Of a DNA stretch of 64,000 bases, positions 55,957-64,000 are shown in pieces. The stretch comes from Adiantum capillus-veneris (Eukaryota; Streptophyta; Polypodiopsida; Polypodiales; Pteridaceae): assembly GCA_014529385.2 (NCBI GenBank), contig CM043960.1, positions 117,622,043 through 117,686,042 on the forward strand, in the 5' to 3' direction. The translations under genes were made by a program, and so were the position numbers. Numbering within the stretch: position 1 is the first letter of the stretch; every line of letters begins with the position of its first letter. The notes under the pieces are model-generated. The model searched no databases. It was not told the DNA's origin and was given only the letters and a program-made list of their open reading frames with translations.

Positions 55957-57458
55957 AACTCCCCTTTCTGCGCCTTAGCTGTCTCAGGCCATCTCCATTT
56001 TATTTTCCCTTTTTCTTTTTTTACACACAACATGTGTGTTAATTCTAAAAATAGGCGGCCATTGTGATTCTCATTGTGGGCGGGCGGCCTTTGGGTTATG
56101 GGCCCTTGGGCCTTTATGCACCTTTGGGCATCCATTGGCCATGCCCTTTCATCGGGCCGCCTTCGCTTAAGTGGGTGGCCAGCTTCCCTCGTAAGGGCAC
56201 CACATTTGTCATGCATATCGGCACTGCCTTGTTGGTTATATCCTGCAGTCAATGCATTCCGAGAGGTCACATTCTTTACACGAAGCTCTTTAAGCACTTT
56301 TTGTGCTTTCGTAAAACAACATCACATTTAGTATACACATCGGCCAAGAAATGCCAAGCACGACAACCTCCTTCAACAGTCCTCGACTAACAATATCATC
56401 GTGAATTTTATTGTCAATACCGATGTCTCGAGTAATACCAAAATTACCTAGCTCAGCAGTGCCGACAACAGACGCCGGACTCTGCCTGCCAAGCTCTAAA
56501 TCCCTTTGGACTTATCAAACTGCATAAAATGCTTATAGACCGTGTTGAGGCTAAAAAATTACCAGATGGCACACCAATCGAGTGGATCGGCCTGGTACGG
56601 AACCGGCCCCCGGCGAATCTTTAATGGCCAATAACTTGGCAACCGGAACTCGGATCACTGATCTGAAAAGACCGACGCGCTCCACAAAGTGAGCACTTCA
56701 TGCCTGTGCATTCATTTCAATTCTGTCACCCCAGTTGCAGTTGCCCAATCCGGTACGGATCTGCAATCGACTTAAACTTCAAAGTGCCATAACCTCTTCA
56801 CCGTGACTCCAATCGACGAGCCGTAAAGACAGGCCGGTAGAGCACTTCAAGCACTACAGTTCTAGATCATAATCTCACATATGTGATCACTTCAGGCATA
56901 CTCCTTTTTGGCATCATTAAGGCATCAATTGGCCTGTTATCAAGCCCTGATCACTACTCACTTAATGTGTAGGCTTCAAAGAAGCTTAGCTTGCATTTCT
57001 CTGCTCTTTTTTCTCATCATGGCAGCGAAGCTGCACGACATCCACCCCCTCTGAACCTGCACAGCCTCCGGTCTGTGCCAACAACACTTCAATATGCATC
57101 TGCTACTGCTATAGGTACCTTAAGCTCCCTATCATCAATGTTCTAGCTTAATCATTAGGTAGCTGCCATCAAAAATCTTTGAACTGTATCTGTCGTATCT
57201 TCAAAGCATTTAATCATGGATAACTTGTTTAGTGAACCCCGCCAGACTCAAGTTCTCCAGTTAATGATTGTTAACCCTCACGGCACACGGACACCCTATG
57301 ATCTATAAACGTTGTATTATTTAGAGTCAGGTTCCGGGCTTGTTGGACCAATAGGAACAGGATAAGGGTGATCGCCGATGACAGGCGCACTCTAACTGGA
57401 ATATTCAAGGAGTTAGTTGGCTAAGTATGGGCGCCCAAGTGTGAATGGGGTGATCTCA
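55957..57458. other. Unassigned; probably includes the upstream part of the next 5' LTR
   Basis: No gene is seen. Because the 3' LTR of the following element lies outside the window, the left LTR border cannot be fixed. A TGTTGGACC near 57338 is one candidate start. Confidence 0.4.
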
Positions 57459-57577
57459 TATAAAAGCCACTAAACCTAATTTTTACTCATTCTCTCATTG
57501 TGCAATAGAAGCTGCTCTTGCTCCATCTCCACCTTCTCCTTCACCATCTCCTTGTGTGTGTGTGTGTGTGTGTGTAC

Positions 57578-57615
<38 letters not shown>

Positions 57616-57843
57616 GAGTGTGTGTGTGTGATCGAGCGTTGCGGCGGCACGACGGCGGCGAGGCGATTGAGCGCGGCGTAGCGGCGTCTCCCTCTTCTTC
57701 GCTGCGCGGGAATCCTTCATTCGCAACTACGCATGAAGGTGAGTGACACACCGTTCTTCCTTGTGAGCTTGTCTGTTGTATGACTGTGTGCTAGGAGCCT
57801 TTGTGGCTCGCACACTGCGCGTAGCAAGTCCCTAGCCGTGACA
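57459..57843 (+). repeat. 3' part of a 5' LTR (Ty3/gypsy), with TATA box
   Basis: TATAAAAG at 57459-57466 lies about 385 bases before the LTR end CCGTGACA (57843), which is followed at once by the primer site. (GT)n and (GA)n tracts occupy 57555-57635. Confidence 0.7.
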
Positions 57844-57847
57844 TTTT

Positions 57848-57864
57848 TGGCGTCGCTGCCGGGG
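57848..57864 (+). other. Primer-binding site, tRNA-Asp type
   Basis: TGGCGTCGCTGCCGGGG differs at two positions from TGGCGCCGTTGCCGGGG, the site used by many plant Tat/Athila-type gypsy elements. Confidence 0.8.
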
Positions 57865-58470
57865 ATCTGCTGCGCGTGAAGCTCCAATGGCGACCTGTAA
57901 ATTGTATTGAAGCTATTTTTTATGTAGGAAAGGCGCGGCTTAAGTTTGATTATTGTTGTTATGCAAAAACAGTAGAGAAAGACACAATGTTGTTGACTGC
58001 ATTCAAGTTAAGCTCTATTTTGCTAGTTCTACTAAGCTCAGATTTCAGCTTACACAGTTAGCATTTCTTGCGTTTCTGCGTTTTCTGCATTTTCTGGTTT
58101 GCACTGCACAGTTCTGTCAAGTTTCAATTTTCTGCATTTTTTGGTTTGTGCACAGTTAGGCGCACAGTTAGTTAATTAAGCAGGTTAGTAATTAGGTGAA
58201 CCACTGATTATCAGGTCAGTAGGTAGGTGGGACAGTAAATAGTCAGGTGAGGTCAACGCGCACCAAAACGCGTACCAAATAATATCCAAAAAAAAAAATT
58301 AAAAAAAGAAAAAATTCAAAAAATAAAAACGTGAGCGAGGGGTAGGTTATAAAAACGGATGGAAAAAAATCAAAAATATTTAAGCGTGAGTGACTGGGGG
58401 GATCACTAAAATTTTGATCGGAATCGAGATCATTTCCCCAAGCCCAACCCCAGGCCCAGGCCTCAGTCTT
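57865..58470 (+). other. Untranslated leader of the gypsy element
   Basis: No long frame occurs here. Repeated pieces include TTTCTGCATTTT(C/T)TGG. Confidence 0.55.
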
Positions 58471-61400
58471 ATGATATATACTACGAGCATCGAAGATCAA
58501 CAGAAAATGATCTGTGATGTTATCCATGGCATTATTCAATCAGAAAGGCAAAACCGAGGGGTAAATATACTCTCAACTGGCCCCATGAGATTTCTGGATA
58601 CGAGCAAGGCTCAACAGCCTACTCTATCACAAATGGAGACTCCTCTAATGAGCCCCATGGACCCATCTTACGTCATTTCACCTGGGGTCTCTATGCAATC
58701 TGAGCCTCCGAGCGACAACTTTAGCTTCCCTAACTTGGCTCAACCCTCTATTAACACTAGGTTGGTAATGTGACACTTTTATGTCCTGGGCACTTTTATG
58801 TCCTGCTAAGTGACCATTTTCCTTGAATTATGTCAAGAGTTTCAAAATGGATTTTGACGTGCTATCTATCTAGAAAGTTGTCTCATGAGCTGAAAAAAAC
58901 TCCACATTTTTTTGGAATATCAATTCCATCTTTAACCTTGTCGTTGCACAACATTTCACAACCTAAACTGTGTGAAAAAACGAGCCCTGTTTTTGGCTTT
59001 TTTCAACTTTTTGCAACTATATCACTCTAGAATTCATGTTTGTGAGGTCTATAATGCTAGAGAACTATCTTTAATAGTCCTCAACATGTCCGGATGCTTC
59101 TAGGGAGAAATAAATGTTAAAGTTGTAAGTTATGACCAAATTACAAAAATTGTCAAATCCTATTTTTAAGCCAATTTTAGCTCTTCTATGATTTTTTTGG
59201 TGGCTTTCATGATATCCAAATGTAGTTTTGATTTTCTATGTTGCATATTGTAACATAAAGATAATATTCCTTGAGTTTTGGGGCACCTAATACCCTATTT
59301 TGCATAGTAGACAATGATGGTTGATATTTTCAATTATAGAAGAAAACGAAACATTCTAGTATATCAAGTATACCTTTTTCAATATTGTTAGTTTCTTGTG
59401 ACAACTACATGCATCTTGTAGGTAGTAACCATATCTAGTCATAAGGATCAAATTTGGCTAGATATTGAATAGTTTCTATGGGATTCTACAACTAATAATG
59501 TTGAACCCAGTTTTTTCATGTTTGTTGTATTTAGTACTTCATCTTTGTCCCCAAGATTCCCCTTGGTAAGAGATGTATTATTCTTTTGACATGCTCCATG
59601 GCTCCTTATGAACCTAAAGGACAATAGGGAACTAAGAAAACATGCATATATTGTTTGTATTGAGCGTGGCTATAGAAAGTTTGATGATAGGTTTGCAGAA
59701 TGGTAAAAATTCAACTTTTTTGTACCTATTTCTTTTGGCAAAACAAAAAATAGTGAGTGAGAAGCAATCATATGTTTTGATCACCAAGCCATTGAAGTCA
59801 ACTAGGGAATTTATCTCAAGTCCTACAAAAATCCCTAATCTTATTTTTATGCAACAAAACGTAAGAAATGACTGTTTTGATGAAAATGTAATGGTCCATC
59901 AACTTTGGAGGCTTGGTGTGACCAAAAGATGAGAAATTTTACAAGTTTCTTATTTTTTCCATGTGTAGTAGGCCTTGAACTATAACCTCATGAAAGGATT
60001 TTACAAAATGAGTGGATCTACTATGGTTTTGGAGGTTTTTTTCAAAACCCTGAAAGGACACTTTTATGTCCTGTTAGGTTACCAACCTAGTGTTAAGGAA
60101 AAAACAGTGCTCACTCCAGGGATAAGCCTGACAGAGAATGTATCGATGACATCTACGGTTAGTGCAGTGCCACTACCTAGTGTCGTAGTACCTAATACGG
60201 GGCCTCGACCGTATGTGCCTCTAGCCCCTTATGCACACATGGCCCCCACACCTCCAATTGTACCACTTGTTTATGCTCCTCGAGTGCCGCTCCCTAGCCC
60301 TTATCCGAGTGGACCTATGCCCGGTTATGTTCCATATCCTGCATCATCCACACATATGCCAAGACCGGTACCCGTCCCTCTCCCACATATGATTCCAAGA
60401 GTACCTCCACCGGCCCTGCCTCCTCACATAGGTGACTTGGCAGTGTTTGCTCAAACCATAGGTCGATCTATCGCGGAAAATATGCGTCATGCATCTGATA
60501 GAGAGCCTAGAAGTAAGGCAGTACAAATTGCCAAACTCACGCAAAAATTCAATGGGGACGAAGATGCTAGAAAACACATTGAAGTGTTTGAACAAGTATG
60601 TGATTCCTTAGGGGAATGCAACGAACTACATAAGTGCAATGCCTTAAGCTTGACATTAAGTGGGAAGGCTGGAGATTGGTATAGAACCCTAAGGGTGGAC
60701 GAGAAAACAATCTACCCTACCCTTCGAAGGTTGTTTCTAAAGGAGTACATACGAGAAGGTGTGCTTTGGGGTGTAGCATCTCAGCTACAGAAGGCCGAAC
60801 GTAAGGAAGGAGAGTCAGTAAGGGACTTCATTAGTCGTCTAAAGCACTTAAACTCTCGCTGCCCTGTAAATGAGCGCTTCAACAATAACCAACTGCTTGA
60901 TCGATTCATTCGAGGGTTGAGGAATGAAGGAATCTATAATGGATTAGTGATTAGAGGTATCACAACCTGGGAAGATGTCACTGCCAATGCAATCCAATTA
61001 GAGGACAACGTGATGATAGCAGGCATGAGGGTGTCTACTGACACGAGATCCACTAGCTCACAAGCCATTGAGTATGAACCCATGACTGCAAAGCCCATTG
61101 CCAATGACCCAAAGGTATTTGAGACATTCTTGACAGACCTCACCAAGGCAATCCAAGAGTCTCTTAAGGATAATCGACCCCCTCAAAATAGTCACATGTA
61201 TCCAAGAAGGGAGCAACAATGGTGTTCCATTTGCTTAGGTCCACATAGCACTAGTGAGTGCCCTACGTTTAGAGTAAAATTTAATGGAACTTGCAACGCA
61301 TGTGGTAGGTATGATCACCAAGCTAAGGATTGTTTAATGATCAAACATATGATGGCAAATAGACCACCTGTAGCCTGGACGGATGCACCTCGAGCTCCTG

Positions 61401-64000
61401 TATTGATGCCTGCTCCACCTGTTGAGCAACTACCGCAGTACATGGTCCCTAGATCTCAAAATGTTGTACAAGCTACACCGCTACCACCTCCTGTGCTAGG
61501 ACCGCAGCCCTCGCATCCAAGAGTCGTCCCTATGAACCAAGTGGGTTGCGAGCCATCTAATGCTTATGTAGATGGCTGTGAGGAGGAAATAGACACTAGT
61601 ATTGCCTACGAACTTGATACATTGGAAGAGTGTCCTATATACTACATGGAAGATTGTTGGGGGCAAGTCAAGCCGGTTTATCAAGCTGTTGCTCTCGCAT
61701 CCAGATGTCAAAATATCAACACCCAGGCTAGGAGGCCACCTCTCCAATGCTACGAGTGTGGTGGACCACATCAGGCAGCGGAGTGCCCTATTAGGCTGCA
61801 AAAGAATGTTGCACAGATGCAAATGAATCAAGGGAGCACGTCTGCAATGCCAATACTCACATGTAATCGTTGTGGCATAGATCACTTGATTGCCCAATGC
61901 CCCTATAACCCAAATGCGCCTAAAATCACACCCCTAAAGTTGGTCGAAATTGCTAGTGTGACATCGCCAATACCACCCGTCGCACCCGCTTATGCGATTA
62001 CACGGTCCATGCTTCAAGGGCCAGGCCATATCCTCGAAGAGAGAGATACCGCGTCAGTTATCCAAGCAAAGAAAAAGAAGACACGAAGGAAGAGGTCGCA
62101 GAATACGGGAAATTCAAAGCCAAGTTCCAAAACAAACATAGGAACAGGATATGACCCCGTGTATATGAATGACCTCGAGGATGATTCAGATTCAATCGAG
62201 ACAATGGAGACTAGAACCAATACCACAAAGGGAAAGACCGACAAAGAAAACCGTAACATGGAACCAAATGAAAACCGAATAAGAGAAAACCATAAAGAGC
62301 CTCTGAAAACACCACAAGTGTTTCCAAATCCAATCCAAGACCCCCAAGATAAACCGCAGGGGCAAAAAGGGAAGAATCGTAAAAAGAAGATTGGGACGTA
62401 CCCAAACCCAGTAGACGAGATTGAGCAGGTGAAACATCTAAGAGGTTTAGTGGAGGAGACTCAAAGGAAACTAGAACCAGAACCCATGCATGTCAAAATT
62501 CATGACACAGTGTTTCCCACGCAAGTTCATCCACCCCACATGAACCATAGACCGTTAGCCATATCTAGTATCATCAAAGAAGGGAGTGAGGACGGGACAT
62601 CAGAAAGTGAGCATACACCTTTCTTGTTGGAAAGGATGTTTAACGAAGGAATACCTGATCCCATTGAGGAATATGATATTCCATCCTCACCAGTTCCTAG
62701 TCAAGGACCTACACCCTGCAAAATGCCAATGAATGTTGCCAAACTAGTGGACTTCATGTCTTCTGAGGTCCGAACCACGATCATAGCAAAGCTGTATGGA
62801 GATCCTGAGTTATTCCTTGCACTTCGAGCATTCCTTAACGGAGAGCTACGAACGGGATTACCGCAGTTTGTGCAACCAAATATGCCTGACTCGATTATGA
62901 TTGATGAGGAAAATCATGTGCAATCACTTGACTTAGATGGACACGAGTCTGTGATCGAGGTACCCATTAACGAATTAGGGCAGTATTTTGAAGGCGACGA
63001 GTCTAATGCGACCCTACCCATCACTACCAAGGGATTAACTATAAAGGGAATTCTTGACGGTGGCGCGGGAGTTAGCATCGTTACAAAAGATTGTTGGGAA
63101 TCCATGGGAAAACCCCGCCTCAGTGTTACTAACATTGTGGTAAAGATGGCAAATGGTACCATAGACAAACCTATGGGGATGCTCAAGGATCTTAAGATCA
63201 AAGTTCTAGGACACAAGGTACGACATACGTTCATTGTAATGGATTTCTCTAAACACCTTATGTCATATGAAATGATTTTACGACGACCATTCATGAGGGA
63301 AGCACAAATGGTTCACGATTGGTCTAAAAATCATGTCTATTTGCAATTCCAAGACTCTGTCCTTAGAGTGGATTTGGTGACTGGTAAGGTACACCCCTTA
63401 GGGAGTAAAACCATTATTGATCATCTCTCTGACACCACAATTCACTCGGCCCCACTACAATATTGTTACACTTGTAAGAAGGATACAGACATTGGCCAAG
63501 ATTCTCCTTACATGGATGTGTTATCGGGTATGACGGAATCAGACAACGTAGACTGGGTACACCTAGCTGCAACCATAGATACGTGGGGAAATAGAGGAAC
63601 CACTTGGGTCACACCAGAGGGGGAAGAGGTACCACAAATTGCACCTCTGAACATGATAAGTGCCATACATGCATCTTCTAAGGGCAAGGCAATTGTAGAC
63701 CAATCTGACAGTGACACCGATAGCTCAATAGAAGACTTTGACCAACACGACTCACACACGGACTCCCAGAGTGAAACGGATTCTGAATCTCATGAATTAG
63801 AGAGTGGAGCAAGTTTAGAGTCAAAACATTCGGAAGGACCGAGCACATCAACTGATGATAGCTCCTCCGAGAGTGAAGAGGACACCAACGCGGACTCCTT
63901 TAGTGAGCCAGATCTAAATGCAAATCAAAAGCAGGTCTCAAATAAGAAAAAGAAAAACTTTAAGAGGCGTCGATATCGAGCCAATGTACGTGCTAGGATA
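58471..64000 (+). CDS. Very long gag-protease polyprotein of a gypsy element, interrupted and running off the window
   Basis: The frame opens upstream of 58471 (first ATG MIYTTSIEDQQKM) and is cut at 58754 by the TTAA-flanked element. It resumes at 60097 in the register that removal of 1342 bp restores, then stays open to base 64000 (about 1300 codons). A Pro-rich segment precedes the retrotransposon gag domain (about 60515-60950: KLTQKFNGDEDARKHIEVFE, LSGKAGDWYRTL). Four zinc knuckles follow, at 61223, 61292, 61748 and 61862; the second is CX2CX4HX4C (CNACGRYDHQAKDC), the others CX2CX3HX4C (for example CYECGGPHQAAEC). A Lys/Glu-rich linker leads to a retropepsin domain at about 63040-63350, with DGGAG at the active-site position (usually D[ST]GA). 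A Ser/Asp-rich acidic stretch comes last. Reverse transcriptase is not yet reached. Confidence 0.82.
58755..60092 (+). mobile_element. 1338-bp DNA element with CACTAGG ends and TTAA flanks, inside gag
   Basis: The 14-bp inverted ends CACTAGGTTGGTAA and its complement are flanked by TTAA on both sides (58751-58754 and 60093-60096). Removing the element plus one TTAA joins the gag frame exactly. CACTTTTATGTCCTG recurs in direct orientation at 58774, 58790 and near 60059, just inside the ends. No transposase is encoded; the longest frame is 96 codons. The ends resemble CACTA elements, but a 4-bp TTAA duplication is unlike their 3 bp and recalls piggyBac or Sola; the superfamily is open. Confidence 0.85.

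Noticed and set aside
58772-58804. Repeated CACTTTTATGTCCTG as a possible coding repeat of gag
   Set aside because: It lies inside the TTAA-flanked insertion, not in gag.

Overview
The window looks like repeat-dense intergenic DNA of a land plant with a large genome. It carries intron-bearing CACTA (En/Spm) transposases, Ty1/copia and Ty3/gypsy elements with plant-type primer-binding sites, a LINE, an endogenous Caulimoviridae-like pararetrovirus fragment and abundant (GA)n, (TA)n and (GT)n tracts. A fern or other non-flowering vascular plant is my guess from the general character; no marker gene proves it. No well-known host gene was recognised. The only two long, intact, non-transposon reading frames (22.6-23.4 kb minus, 47.1-48.0 kb plus) appear to be distant members of one unrecognised protein family.

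Layout. 1-3.1 kb: minus-strand pararetrovirus block (movement-protein-like ORF, an unknown ORF, and a coat-protein-like ORF broken by two in-frame stops). 6311-10053: short non-autonomous copia element with nearly identical 191-193 bp LTRs. 10.6-12.07 kb and 19.81-20.34 kb: two halves of one decayed LINE, split by a 7.7 kb CACTA element (12075-19807, target duplication AAA). That element has a 100 bp perfect palindrome near one end, a long hairpin at the other, a six-exon TNPD-type transposase, a TNPA/Transposase_24-type gene and a captured heavy-metal-associated (HMA) domain fragment. 20.8-22.5 kb: solo LTR, tandem repeats and two copies of a hairpin-forming repeat. 24356-32014: second, related CACTA element (target duplication CAA), whose TNPD copy lacks three of the five introns of its relative and is broken by a frameshift and stops. 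34940-35426: long foldback element. 37906-46385: Ty3/gypsy chromovirus with unequal LTRs and a hAT-type MITE inside its integrase. 49.7-53.9 kb: nest of minus-strand gypsy fragments. 57.4-64.0 kb: the 5' part of a Ty3/gypsy element with a tRNA-Asp-like primer-binding site and a very long gag-protease frame, which runs off the window and is interrupted by a 1338 bp element flanked by TTAA.

The genes here serve the elements themselves. TNPD and TNPA act on the CACTA ends, where repeated AGCGACGC-type or TATCGACG-type motifs are the likely binding sites. Gag, protease, reverse transcriptase and integrase belong to the LTR elements. Several insertions are datable relative to each other by nesting: CACTA into LINE, MITE into chromovirus integrase, and a TTAA element into gag.
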